This document shows positions 31,675-42,992 of a DNA stretch of 64,000 nucleotides, piece by piece (within the stretch, counting starts at the first letter, position 1; each line of letters starts with the position of its first letter). The notes beneath the pieces were generated by a model. The model was not told where the DNA came from, did not search any database, and saw only the letters and a list, made by a program, of their open reading frames with translations. The position numbers were made by a program, and so were the translations under genes. Origin of the DNA: Poa pratensis (Eukaryota > Streptophyta > Magnoliopsida > Poales > Poaceae); NCBI GenBank assembly GCA_947311845.1, contig CAMZMU010000111.1, positions 25,916,200 to 25,980,199 on the forward strand, written 5' to 3'.

Positions 31675-32358
31675 TTACGTTAGCCCTGAGTGGCCAGCTT
31701 TATGGTACAAAGCCCTTGATGGTTGATTGGCAGTTGCCCTTGCTTTCCTTGCCTCCCTTGTGGCTGTAATCTGAAGCCGCAGGTCAGGCAGGTGCCTTTT
31801 GGCCTCCACGATGTCATCAAAATTTTCTTGCGACTCACGCATGGGCGTGCTCTCTGCGGTGCAGGCTGCTCTGGCCATGGCCTTGTCGCCTTCTTCGCAT
31901 TCTCGAGCTATTCTTCTGTCGCCATTAATGGTGATGACTCCCCTGGGGCCTGGCATCTTTAACTTCAGGTACACGTAGCACGGCCTTGCCATGAACTTTG
32001 CAAATGCTTCTCTGCCAAACAGCGCATGATATGGGCTCTGAAAATCTACAACCTCGAACCAGATGAACTCGCTTCTGAAGTTGCTTTGTGTCCCAAAGGC
32101 GACTTCCAAGTTGATTCGCCCCAACGGCTGGGCTGATATGCCCGACACAACGCCGTGGAAGGTCGTTCTGGATGGATTGAGCTGCTTCACTTGAAGATTC
32201 ATCCTTTTAAAGGTCTCGTAGTACAATATATTGATGCTGCTGCCTCCATCCATTAGTACTTTGCTTAACTTGTACCCTGCGACTTGAGGGGCTACCACCA
32301 GTGCGAGTTTGCCCTCTTCATTTATTTCTCCTGGGTGATCTTCACGGCTCCAAACCAC
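31675..32358 (-). pseudogene. Aspartic protease of the nested element
   Basis: The 227-residue frame begins next to the gag frame. It carries VLMDGGSSINILY (catalytic Asp in the Tat-type DGGS form), TTFHGVVSGISAQPLG, VVDFQSPYHALFGREAF and YLKLKMPGPRGVIT. It is closely related to the outer element's protease. The frame stays open over the whole domain, but no RT follows: the frame ends just before the hairpin array. Whether it is still active cannot be seen. Confidence 0.85.
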
Positions 32359-34374
32359 TGGCTGCTCAGACCATTTTAGCCACTGTGGTACTGCTGGAAC
32401 TATGGCATTAACAGTCTGATTGCGTCGTCGCAGCTTTTGCTACCTCCTTGAGGTATTAACCACAATTGTGTGATACTGACCCAGCTGCTTTGGGAACTGT
32501 GGCTGGTCTGGCTGTGGATTTGGGGCAGCGTTATTGTTGTTATTGTTGACTCCGCCATGATTGCCTCCTTCATTGTTTTGGTTGTCGTTGCTTGTGTTGA
32601 GTGGTTGCCCATCCTTCCACTTCTTGTAATGATAGCACTGCGCCTTTGAGTGGTTGGATGGCTTCCCATCTCTTCTTATATGGATGTCGCAAGGGCGGTT
32701 GAAAACCTCTTCTAAGTTAACTGGATGAAAGTTCCTTCCTCTTTCGTCGCTTTGCTTGTAACGAGTATTAGTATTTGCGACTAAGCCCGAGTTTCCTTCC
32801 TCGTTCTTGCGTTTGTAACTCGCATTAGCATTGTTGGCTTGTGGTTGTTGAGGTTTGCTATTAGTCTTCTTTCCTTTTCCAGCAGTTTCCTCTTCTTCTC
32901 CATCAGATGCATCCCTGGTCTTATCTGAGCTTGCATACTTGTTGGCCGCTGCCATTACCTCGCTTAAGCTCTTAACTTTGTCCTTCATGCGACCTAGTTT
33001 GTGGACCAGCGGCTCAAATCTACAATTTTTCTCCATCACCAGGACCGGTGAGCTTGGTGGTATGTTATCTGAGGAGTGAATAATTTCTGCTATCCTTCTC
33101 ATCCAATGGCGACTTGACTCGCCTTCCTTTTGTACGCAACGCTCAAGGTCCTCTATACTGCAGAGTCGCTTGCATGTTCGTTGGAAATTCTTGATAAAAG
33201 CTTCCTTCATTTCATCCCAAGAGTTTATTGAATTTGGCGGCAAATTTTGCAGCCATATGTGAGCCGTGCCCTCTAACATCATGTTTAGATATCGGGCACA
33301 AATCTCTTCAGATGCGTTGAGGATGCTCATGCCCATCTCGTAATTGTTGAGCCAAGTTACTGGGTCCATGCTTGCATTGTAATTGGCGACCTTTCGAGGT
33401 CCTTTGAAATCTGCAGGGAACGGCTCGGACCTGATTCTCTCGCTGAAACAGATTGGGCCTTTAAGTCGCGATGATAAATTGGATGGAGTTGGCCTTCCTG
33501 CTGAGTTAACAACTGCGCGCGGCTGCGCGACTTCTGCAGGTTGAGCTTGCTGTGGTTGATTCTGGACCGCAGGTTGGTTTTCCCTCTGCCGCCTTGCAGA
33601 ACTTGAAGTCGCAACATGAGGCGACTCTGCGTGAATACTTCTCTCCACCGTTGCTCTGTTGTTGTAGGGTGTGGAGTGCAACCGTCCCGCGTGTTCTGAC
33701 ATATTCGCTTGTTGAATAACTGCTGTGCTCAGCATCTCAATGGCGTCGCGCCTCTCTGTCCATGGGTGTATTCCCTGCTGGTGCTAACCTGGCCAAGATG
33801 TTTGTAGCCGCAAAGAGATTCTCCACTGGGCTAACATAGTGTCCTTGCAGCGTGTGGAACCTTTGAGGCTGCTGTGGTAGCTGCTTAACAAAGGTTGGCT
33901 GTGGTAATGGTGGGGGCATGATGGCCCTGTTATTGGCTGGTACCATAGCTCTTGATCCAGGTGCTTCAACTGTCCGTGGCGCAGCGAAGGTTGGAACTGC
34001 GGGTGCGACGGATGGCGCGGTATACGTCCGAACTTCTGGCGCGACTAACGGCGCTGCAGGTCGCGCAACCGTAGCGGGTGGTGCCATGTATGAGGGTACC
34101 GCGACTGATGGTACCGCAGCTTCTGTCCACGCAATTGGTCGCGCTACGTTAGTCGCGACTGATGGAACCGCGTTAGGCGGCGCCGTAGCTTCTGGCGTTC
34201 TAAGCGCAGGGGCCGCGGCTGCAAGCCCAGAGTTGGGTGATTGGAACAAATCCACCGGGTTCACCGTCCCAGGCTGCAGGCGGGTTGCGTGGCGCCTGTG
34301 TGGCAAGGTGTCCTGTACTCCTTGCAAAGTGTTGGAGGCGCTGTTCTTCACGCGCCAGCCTGGCTCTCTCATCT

Positions 34375-35470
34375 GCGATTCTCTGGACTTCATCGTACAA
34401 CCCAATCCTTGTAGCCTCCAATTCTGTCACTCTGGCGGCCGCGTTGGCCGCTGATATTGGCGTGAGCAGCACACTTCCCTGTGGCTGCGTGGCCGCCTGA
34501 TCGGAGGCCACCCTAGATCCTGATGCCGCAGGTACAACTCCAGGCGGGGTTTCTCTGTTTGCGACTCCTGAGGCCGCGGCTCCTGGGGTAGCTGCAGCAG
34601 ATGCCGCGACTACTGATGCGTATGGTGCGGCTTGTTCTGCTGCTTCTGGCGGCGCGGGGGCTAACATGCCTGGTGGCATGCCCAATCCTTCGTCTGCTTC
34701 CGTGGTCCTGTAGATCCCTTCCATATGCCGATCTTCTGGAGGGTGCGAGTCGCCATCCACAGGATCTCCACATAGTCTCTCCTCAAGGACATACTCGATG
34801 GATTGGCCTTCTTCATCTTCAAGAGGTAGCGACTCGTAATTGATAGACTCTTCCTCTTGATCCACCGTTACCGTGACTCCTTCTTCTGAGTCGCCATGCT
34901 GCGATGGATCTTCTGACTCGCTGCGATTCTCTGGACTTCATCGTACAGCCCAATCCTTGTAGCCTCCAATTTTGTCACTCTGGCGGCCGCGTTGGCCGCT
35001 GATATTGGCGTGAGCAGCACACTTCCTCGTGGCTGCGTGGCCGCCTGATCGGAGGCCACCCTAGATCCTGATGCCGCAGGTACAACTCCAGGCGGGGTTT
35101 CTCTGTTTGCGACTCCTGAGGCCGCGGCTCCTGGGGTAGCTGCAGCAGATGCCGCGACTACTGATGCGTCTGGTGCGGCTTGTTCTGCTGCTTCTGGCGG
35201 CGCGGGGGCTAACATGCCTGGTGGCATGCCCAATCCTTCGTCTGCTTTCGTGGTCCTGTAGATCCCTTCCATATGCCGATCTTCTGGAGGGTGCGAGTCG
35301 CCATCCACAGGATCTCCACATAGTCTCTCCTCAAGGACATACTCGATGGATTGGCCTTCTTCATCTTCAAGAGGTAGCGACTCGTAATTGATAGACTCTT
35401 CCTCTTGATCCACCGTTACCGCGACTCCTTCTTCTGAGTCGCCATGCTGCGATGGATCTTCTGACTCGCC
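34375..35470 (-). repeat. Tandem duplication of 548 bp within gag
   Basis: GCGATTCTCTGGACTTCATC occurs at 34375 and 34923, and the sequence between repeats almost without change (differences such as TATGGTGCGG/TCTGGTGCGG and GCTTCCG/GCTTTCG). The length is not a multiple of three, so the reading frame is lost at the junction. Confidence 0.93.
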
Positions 35471-35662
35471 GCCAATGAAGCCGACGAAAACATGGATAGA
35501 TCCAAACGGGATGACGTGGCCGGTTTCCAAATAATCCGCTTCTGGCCCCCAGCTTGAATCATCGATAAGGGGTGTGCCATTGACCATGATGATACGGCCA
35601 ACGGCGAGATCTTCAGCTCCCTTCATGGATCCTGCGCGGAACGTGACGCCTTTGACCGCAGG

Positions 35663-35680
35663 CCCCACGGTGGGCGCCAA
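35663..35680 (-). promoter_or_regulatory. Primer-binding site of the nested element, tRNA-Lys type
   Basis: On the minus strand TTGGCGCCCACCGTGGGGCC follows the 5' LTR after one base. It is identical to the site in the outer element and complementary to the 3' end of plant tRNA-Lys. Confidence 0.82.
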
Positions 35681-35681
35681 C

Positions 35682-36188
35682 TGTCGTGGGATTGTCACGT
35701 CAGGTGTCATAGATGACTTCGTAGGTGTGGGATTACGTGAGTCAAGCATCTCCGAGCTTGGGATCGCAGGAACAAAGATCAACACAGATTTACCCAGGTT
35801 CGGCCCCCTCAATGTGAGGTAAAAGACCTACTTCCTGCCTACCCTAGATTGGTATTGATATGATAATCGATGTGTTACAATGGAGGCGATCCAATGTGGA
35901 ACTCGCCGTATGAGCTAGGGTTTTAGGGCTTGACCCCTCTAAGTCCTGCGAGTCCTTTTTATATATGCAGAGACTCGTCAGGTTATAAAGGAAACTTCCT
36001 CCACAAGGAATATGTCCACGGAGACCTGCTGGGAGACTACTTGGTCTTCACGTCCTCCGGTATATGTCTTCTAGATCTTTCTCCTTGTGGCGGTTCAATA
36101 GTGGGCTTACTCCCCTGCGGGCCTTTGTCCGTGCGAGTAAAGTAAGTCGCACTGGGCTGCGGGTTAATCCAGAAAGTATTCCCCGACA
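35682..36188 (-). repeat. 5' LTR of the nested element
   Basis: 507 bp, read on the minus strand from TGTCGGGGAATAC to ATCCCACGACA. It contains a TATA box at 35958-35965 and, near its end, the ATG (35708-35710) used by the gag-side frame. Confidence 0.93.
35958..35965 (-). promoter_or_regulatory. TATA box of the nested element 5' LTR
   Basis: On the minus strand the LTR reads GCATATATAAAAAGG. The 3' LTR copy near 27138 reads GCATATATAAAGAGG. A start about 30 bases downstream would begin the element RNA. Confidence 0.65.
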
Positions 36189-36652
36189 CACACCGAATCG
36201 TTCAACTGGCTATACGCCATTTTTCTGGTCTACGGGGCAGAAGCGGTCTTGCCGACCGACATAGAGTATGACGCGCCGAGAGTGGCGTTGTACACTGAAG
36301 CCGAGGCAAAGAAGCTCGGGAAAACAGTGTTGATTTGCTCGAAGAAGCAAGAGAGCTGACCTTGTCTCGGTCAGCGATATATCAGCTGAATCTCCGACGC
36401 TATCATAGCCGGAAGATCAGCCCTCGGGTATTCCAAGAAGGAGATTTGGTGCTTAGGCTGGTGCAGCGTTCTGCAGGCCGACATAAATTGTCACCTCCAT
36501 GGGAGGGGCCGTTCATTGTGAGCAAGGCTCTGCACAATGATGCTTATTATCTTATAGATGCACAGAAACCAATGAAGCACAGGATGGACAAATCCGGAGA
36601 GGAAACCAAACGACCCTGGAATGTAGCTCTACTCCGACCCTTTTACTCTTAA
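36189..36652 (+). pseudogene. Integrase C-terminal part of the outer element
   Basis: Starting at the second CACAC copy, the integrase frame continues with SFNWLYAIFLVYGAEAVLP, then (after a frame change near 36330) RRYHSRKISPRVFQEGDLVL, and WEGPFIVSKALHNDAYYL. These are the conserved GAEAVLP and W.GP motifs of the Gypsy integrase C-terminus. The frame ends at 36652 with no chromodomain, consistent with a non-chromovirus (Tat) element. Confidence 0.88.
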
Positions 36653-36659
36653 GGGCGTA

Positions 36660-37250
36660 ATGTATGTATATCGGTTTCCTTTAAATAAAATACCGGCACT
36701 CCGAAACGTAACTCGGGGACTGCCTTGTCTATATGCATGTGTTTTGTCTCTGTTTTATCTATGTTGTTCATATGTCGGATGATTTTGAGACCTTGTTTTA
36801 AGGTTCAAGTAATGTATGCTATTTTGTTGTGATCTTGTGACTCGAGTGACGAACGCCAAAATGGCAGTCAAGAGCAGAGGTTATGGTATGTGGTAAACAT
36901 GAAAATGAACTCAGGGAGTTGGTTAAAAATGATCCGACATTTGTTGTTTACTAACCCGGTTTTTTCATTCCATTGCTTTATGTCGGATGAGTCTGAGTCT
37001 TGCCTCAAAATTTACAAGTACTGTATGCTATAATTTTGATCTTGTGACTCGACCGTCGAATGCCAGAATGGTAGACAAGAGCAAAGATTACTAAGTATAG
37101 TAAACAAGAAAGTAAACTCGGGGACTTGATGCAAAGTGATCCGGCATCAAGCCGTTTTTCAATAAGAGTAGCAAAATAAGAGTAGCACTGAAATACTTAA
37201 GAGTATATTTACATCTGCACCCGGCATTCCGGGGATTTAACGTTCCAAGT
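36660..37250. repeat. Non-coding spacer with two 208-bp direct repeats
   Basis: After pol, TATGTCGGATGA opens two diverged copies at about 36771 and 36979. Both contain GTATGCTAT, GATCTTGTGACTCGA and AATGGCAG/AATGGTAG. The spacer separates the pol end from the end of the opposite-sense gene, the same relative place as the hairpin array in the nested element. Confidence 0.7.
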
Positions 37251-37260
37251 TATGATGAGC

Positions 37261-40200
37261 TCAAGCAGCTGCGTGGGAGGAACTCAGATCGGTAGAAGCG
37301 GTGCGAGTCGAAGGAGCAGTCTCGATAGGAGAGGTGCCGGGGATGTCGGCGACTGGCTGCTCCGCAGTGTCGGCAGCTACGTCAGACTCGGTTTCCTCGT
37401 CGTCATCCTCTTCATCTTCATCGTCGGAGTATGCTGGCCCAGGAACGAAATACCGGGTTTGAGCATAACCAGCCATGAAGGAAGCAGCCTCCTTGCGGCG
37501 CTCGATCAGCACCGGATCTTCAGTCCATTGTGATTGGGCGCGCAGAGATCTCAGTGCGTTGAGATCAATGGACTCGTACCATGAGAGCACAAATGTCAGA
37601 GCTTGGTCTCCGCCGGCACGAGCTGAGGAGGATCTCCACTCTCGGAGTCTTGTCTCGGCAGTCATCAGGCACTTGGACAGCTCGGCAACGGAAGCTGGGG
37701 TCTCTGACTCTGGCCATAGAGAATTGTAAACCCGGATACCAGCGTCAAGGAGCTCGGTACAATGGTCTTCAGAGGAGAGATGCGAGCATCCAGAGCCGTC
37801 AGGTGATCTTCGATGTCCCATTCCTCCGAGATGGGGCAGTTTCTGCTCTCTTGTCTCGCGCCTTGCGGACAGTGTTGGCTGCAGCGACCTTGGAGTGAGA
37901 GAATTGCTCTGAAGAGAGAAAAGTTGTTACCGAATTAAACCATATACCGGCATATTTCTAATGTCGGCAGAAGCCAAGGAAATGAAGAGAAAGGGTGAGC
38001 AAAACTCACTGTCCATTTCGTTGTTGATTCGGGTGAGCTTGGCTAGCCAGCGGTCACATTTGGTCTTGAGAGCATCCAGTTCTTGTTGAACCGAGTTGGC
38101 GCGAGCCTCGGTCTGGTCGAGGAGCTCCTTTTGCTTCAAAGCTCCTTCTTCCTGCTGCTTCAGAGCTTTCTCTAGCTCGGACTTCTCATTTTGAGCCCGT
38201 TCAAGTTCCTCCTGGAGCCGAGACACCGCGGTTTTCTCCTTCTGGAGTGCAGAGTTGTGCGCTGTCTCCTTGTTCTTCATCTCATCCTGCAGCTGCTTAT
38301 ACGAGCTCTTGAGTTTGTTGTGGTCCAGGAGCAGCTTCTTGAATAGTGCAGTCCGAGCATTGGTGTAGCCCTGAAAAAAGCAAAGTGTTAGTATAATTTG
38401 TTGAAGATTCATGCCGAATAAAACTTGACCCGAGTCTCGGGGACTGGACGTCGGATTTTTTCAGTTTACTGGTGAAAATTTTGTGAAGATTCCCACCGAG
38501 TGATTTTTTACTCGGGAGAGCGTCAATCGCTCGATCCGAATCTCGGGGACTGGGGATTATATATGTTATTGCAAAGAAAAGAATTGTGGCCAAGGAAAAT
38601 TTACCTCGGCGACCTGGCTGGCTCGAAGGCGCAATTGCAAGCTGTGCATGGACTGAGCAAGTGCGCTCGGTCCAGCTGGATGTCGGTTGGCTGGATTTGC
38701 AGAAGAGACCTCGCCAGTGTCGGCGGCATTCCAATCCATGTGATACTGCTCCTCCGAGCCCAAGCTATGTCCACTTTGAGTTCGAAGCTGAGGAAAACCC
38801 AGCTGCCAGTGGAAACTCTGGTAACAGATGCAGTGAGAGCTTGGTGGGCCGGTGTAGTAGTTGGAGTCAGCACCACTGCTTTCGCCGGGTTAACAAGTTG
38901 TTTCCCGGCGGCCACTTGATCCTGTGCCGATTTGCTCGGTGAAGTAGATTTCCGAGCTGATAACTCGGTGGATTTTTTAGTGGAATTCGGCGGTGGCGGC
39001 TTTGATGTCTGTTTCTGCTGAGGCTGCTGCTGCTTTTGCTGCTGTTGCTGCTGTTGTTGCTGCGGTGGCTGCTGCTGTTGTGATGGTGGTTGTTGTTGCT
39101 GATCCGGGGCTGTCGGAGTTTCGGTCCGCGCAGCCTCGGAGTCCTTGATGTTGGCACCGGGTTCATTGTCTCGGTCAAGGACCGAGGTCTCGGGGGCATC
39201 TTGGCCTCCTCCAGGTGCGGCATCAGAACCCGGCAGCAGTATGACGGATGGAGTGGTGGGTGCCTGGGCTGAGCTAGCAGCTCCAGTGTCGGTTGGCGAG
39301 GTGTAGTTGGTGAAGGAAGGGGTGAACGCATAGAGGACGCACTCTGGTTAACTTCAAGGGGAGCCCTGCATCGAGACAATAAAAGATGTTATCTCGGGGA
39401 AGTATTATCTCGGTTAAAGAAAGAAAGGGAAGTGGCTTATGCCGGCAAAAGATATCTTACCCTTCTGTAACTGGCGGCATCTTCTTGCCTCGGGGCTTCA
39501 CTCCCGGCTTCTTCCGTATCTTCTGTTTCTTCGCGGCAGGGGCCGGGGGTGTGGAAGTCTCGGTATCCGAGGTACCGGTGCCTGCGCGTTTGCGAGACGC
39601 GCCTTGGTCGCCCGTGGTAGCAGGGCACGAGCTCGGAGCTTGGCCTGCCGGATCAACTGGTGCCGAGGATATTGGGTGAGCATATGCGAGGGGACGAGCA
39701 TCAAATACCTCAAGAATTTCACAATCATCGTCATCGTCATCATTACCCGAGGCGCCAGCAACCGGAATCGGCATGTGATCTTCGTCATCCGGGTCTTCAA
39801 CCTCGGTGGCGTCTGGGCGGGAAAATCTTGGCCCCATTTCGCGGAGGGATCAGCTCCGTCCTCCTTGGCTTGCCGAGCAAATAGCTGCAGTGCAGATGCA
39901 GTGGAACCAGGTTATTATAGAAGCAAAGTACAACACCGACATAAAAGTTATGTCGGCAGGCAAAATGTGTCGGTCGGAATTGTGTGTTACTCACTTGCTC
40001 CGGAAGCCGAGTTCTGTTATGGGGTTCTTTACCCCATACCCATTTCTCGGGCATCGTCGTCTTGGCAATGGACTTGACGCGCCTCCGAATCTCGGCTTTG
40101 CTAAGCGCATGAGTGCTGACCCGAGTAGGATCATATCGGCCACTCATGTGGCAAATTTTGTGAACTCGGTTCTGGAGAGGGGAAACTCGGCGGCTAATAA

Positions 40201-40924
40201 AGGTCCTCAAGAGGTCATCAGCCACCAGCCCTTCCCCCTGGAACGAGACAACGTACTTGTGAATTTGGTTAAGCTCGGGAATCGTCTCCCTGGGGTTATA
40301 GTTCCAGTTGTGCTGCTCCGTGGGAGTGCCGAGGGTGAATGTCGGCAAGTTGAGGAGGTTGGCGTTGTCTGGGCTCTTCACGTAGAAGAACGTGCGCTGC
40401 CATTTCTGGCATGATTCCAAGCCCTGAATCCGAGGGAAGATGGAAGCTCTCCGAGGTATAATCGTGGCAGCTCCGCACGGGGTCATCTCCTTGGGGAGGT
40501 TCTTGTTATCCGGATTCGGGACGCTTTGCTTCCGGAGTTGGAAGTATTTGGCCCAAAGGTCGACAGTGGGCTAGAGACCGAGATATCCCTCGGAGAAAGA
40601 GACATACGCCGAGAGAGTGGTGATGGTGTTGGCAGGAAGATGGTGGGGTTGGAGATGAAAATGGTTTAGGAAAGCTCGGAAGAAGGGGCTCGCCGGAAGT
40701 CCAAAGCCACGCTCGAAGTGTGCGACGAAGACCACGCGTTCGCCGGGTTGCAGAACCGGCTCAGCCTCGGTGCCTGGGACCCGACATATCACCTCGGTAG
40801 GGATATGCCGAGTCCGGACCAGCCAGTCTATTTCCTGTTGGGTAACGTCGGAGCCTTCCCATCCTGCGCGTTCACCCTCATCTGCGGCAGTGTCGGCGGG
40901 ATCCGGGATGTTGCTGGAAGACAT
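37261..40924 (-). pseudogene. Antisense multi-exon gene of the outer element (gypsy-type transposon family, PF04195-like)
   Basis: The start MSSSNIPDPADT is at 40924. The first exon has DWLVRTRHIPTEVICRVPG, FVAHFERGFGLPASPFFRAF and FSEGYLGL, then an in-frame TAG at 40571-40573, then LWAKYFQ and RTFFYVKSP. It ends at a good donor (GCAA|GTGAGT near 39995). Later segments are acidic with a basic KKQKIRKKP patch (39457-39837), a Gln-rich stretch (about 39000-39100), a long coiled coil (37927-38412, QLQDEMKNKE) and a C-terminal segment ending in acidic residues and SSSHAAA (37261-37821). Order and spacing match the antisense gene of the nested element. Its function is unknown. Frameshifts and the TAG make this copy non-functional as read. 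Confidence 0.72.
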
Positions 40925-41482
40925 CTCGGAAGGATCCTGAAAAGAGGCAGAGAATTGACCGGGATGAGTATCTCGGAATATTTGAGTAACCAAGGGTAAA
41001 AGGAGTATTGGCGGGAAACACAAATCTGCGGCTAAAATGTTTTGCGGAAGGATCTACGGAGAAGGAAAAATAGGAAATAAAGGCAAAGATCAATGGGTTG
41101 AATCTAGAGGAACATGGTGACAAGTTAGTGCAAGGATAATAGAGAGCACGGTAAAGGAGATCTGTAAGAGATCTAAAGTGGAGGAGTTAAAAGTAACAGC
41201 AAGGGCGGTGAGCAAGTTCATCGGAGAAGATGAACAAGTTCATCGCGGAGGATGAACGCGTGCATGGGCAGTGCTAAAGGAAAGGATCTTACCAGAGAAG
41301 TGCAGGTTACGTCGATGGAGAGAAGGGGCTCGGCGGCGGCGCTGCGGCGGCGTGAGGAACTCCGGTGCGTTGGCACGGTGCAATGCGCGGTGAGCTCTGT
41401 GCGGCGGCGGCAATGGCGCAGAGGAGTGCGAGGAGGAAGAGGGAGTGAACGGGGAGAAAAGGTGAAGGGGCCCCCGCTCCCC

Positions 41483-41490
41483 TATTTATA
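41483..41490 (-). promoter_or_regulatory. Probable TATA box of the antisense gene
   Basis: On the minus strand CCTATAAATAGGGG lies about 560 bases upstream of the antisense start at 40924, in a local GC-rich region, and is the best TATA motif in the area. A start near 41455 would leave a long leader, possibly with an intron. This suggests the gene has its own promoter outside the LTR. Confidence 0.5.
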
Positions 41491-42036
41491 GGCGAGGAAG
41501 GTGTGCGGTTGGCGATTTCATCGTGCACGATTCTCGAAGCCGCTGCGCGGATTTACTGCGCAAATTCCGAGCGGTTCGTGGTAAAACAGCTGCATCATGG
41601 GCCGCAGAGTGGGAATCGCAAGGGGCGTGGTTAGTGGAGCAGTTACTGGCGCGGGAATCCAGGAGTCACGCAGTAATGCGTGCGCTGACGTGGTCAAAGC
41701 ACTCAAGTGCCTGAGGGACGTGACAGCTCGTAGAGCTCGTGTGACGTGGTTGGCATGCGGTCAGAGTTATGACTATCCGCGCACTATAACCCAGGCGACA
41801 CGCAGAGTTGTGCTGCCACGTGTTGTGGCGAAATCTTTGAGAATATCGAGGAAATCTTCTTGTGTTGGAAAGACCGACATACGAATGAATGTCAAATGTG
41901 GTTGGAAGTTTGGTTCTTAAAGTTGGAGGTGGACCGACATAGTTATGTCGGATGCTTGGTCAAGGTGGTTTGTTTTTGTAAACCTTGTGTGGCCCTCCAT
42001 CCGAGTTTGTAGGACCGTACCAGCTTCGGGGACTAA

Positions 42037-42992
42037 TGTCGGGGGGCTACCCCCGGGTAGGATCATGGTATGGTGTAAGCAGTGTCCAAGATTGGACCGA
42101 GGTATAGAAAAACCGAGACAGCAAGGCCCAGAAGGGGCCGAGTTACGGTGCTAAAGTAAACCGACATAGCTAGGCCCAGAAGGGGCCGAGATATGGTGTT
42201 GCTATAAGCCGAGATAGCCAGGCCCAGAAGGGGCCGGGATATGGTAACCGAGATATGCTGATCGACATATGAATGTCAGTATCTTGTTATCTTCTCTTGT
42301 GTGCAGGAAAGAGTCTGACATGCCCAAGCCGAGTTAAAGAGAAGATGCGCAAAGTCAATGCTGTGGTCACTTCCCACCTGACACGGGAGCGTGTCAGGAG
42401 GGACGGTGCAGAGGCGAAGTGACGGGCGTGCTTATCTCTGACATGAAGCAACACTGGGCTCGAGGTAACGCTGGGCTCGAGGCAGGACAGGTCCGGTCCT
42501 GTCCTGGCAGCGGTCACAATGATGACCAAGAAGCTGACACATGCGTGCGTATGGGTGGTAGAGACCACCATCATGAGTATGCCCCTGACACGGATGGGAG
42601 ACGCAACAGTGTCGGTTTTGTACCGTAGCTGTTGGACCGTAGCTCGGCTTTTGGCTATATAAGGAGCCCTTCCCCCTCCTGCGTGAGGGACGAACCCCTG
42701 AGATACTTTTTACCTCTTAGTTGCATCTTCTAGCTAGTGCTTGCTCTCCATTGTTGGATCATCCAGCTCGAGGAGCACTTGTGTATTTCGGTACCCCGAG
42801 ATATATCCGAAACAGACAGGCAGGAGTAGGGGTTTTACCTCCTCACGAGGGCCCTGAACCTGGGTAGATCTTGTGTGTGCTTTTGTGTCTTTGTGTGCGC
42901 TCCTTAGCGCGCTAGCCCTCCCCGGTTCCACCAGCGTCCATCGGCCCCAACATAAGCCATCCTATGGCATCTGCCGTGATCACACCACGACA
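42037..42992 (+). repeat. 3' LTR of the outer Tat-type element
   Basis: 956 bp, same ends as the 5' LTR. About 14 single-base differences from it were counted by eye, with no length change. Confidence 0.93.

Larger units (their letters stand above)
32440..35710 (-). pseudogene. gag of the nested element, opening inside the LTR and broken by a tandem duplication
   Basis: The frame opens at 35710 inside the 5' LTR with MTPDVTIPRQLAPTVGP, reading through the primer-binding site. The N-terminal segment (FRAGSMKG, then PFGSIHVFVGF) resembles that of the outer element. An acidic, Ala/Pro-rich linker is duplicated (548 bp), which shifts the frame. The gag core is intact in 32440-33735: WLNNYEMGMSILNA, MLEGTAHIWLQNL, SWDEMKEAFIKNF, and a CX2HX9HX4C motif (32635-32691, CDIH ... 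NHSKAQC). A further frame change lies between 33737 and 33735. Confidence 0.85.
26862..36188 (-). mobile_element. Nested pol-less Tat-type LTR retrotransposon, 9.3 kb
   Basis: The LTRs are 508 and 507 bp and the target duplication CACAC is perfect (26857-26861 and 36189-36193). The element reads on the minus strand: 5' LTR 35682-36188, primer-binding site, gag, protease, hairpin array, a gene in the opposite sense, 3' LTR 26862-27369. RT, RNase H and integrase are absent between protease and the 3' end, so it depended on enzymes from another element. LTR ends (TGTCGGGG...CCACGACA) and primer-binding site match the outer element, so a shared helper is possible. By hand the LTRs differ at about 5 substitutions plus one indel in 507 bp (1%). 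Confidence 0.92.
19690..42992 (+). mobile_element. Ty3/Gypsy Tat-type LTR retrotransposon, 23.3 kb including a nested element
   Basis: Two 956-bp LTRs (TGTCGGGG...CACGACA) bound it. The flanks are GCATC before and GCTTC after, a 5-bp target duplication with one mismatch. The order is LTR, primer-binding site, gag, protease, RT, RNase H, integrase, tandem repeat, antisense gene, LTR. The absence of a chromodomain after integrase and a long antisense gene between pol and the 3' LTR fit the Tat lineage. A 9.3-kb element is inserted in the integrase. All coding parts carry frameshifts or stops, so it cannot be autonomous now. By hand the LTRs differ at about 14 of 956 positions (1.5%), so insertion is recent. 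No strong polypurine tract precedes the 3' LTR (only CTTCGGGGACTAA). Confidence 0.92.

Noticed and set aside
33918..34454. 178-codon plus-strand frame opposite the nested element gag
   Set aside because: It is a Gly/Ala/Thr-rich shadow of the repetitive Ala/Pro coding on the minus strand.
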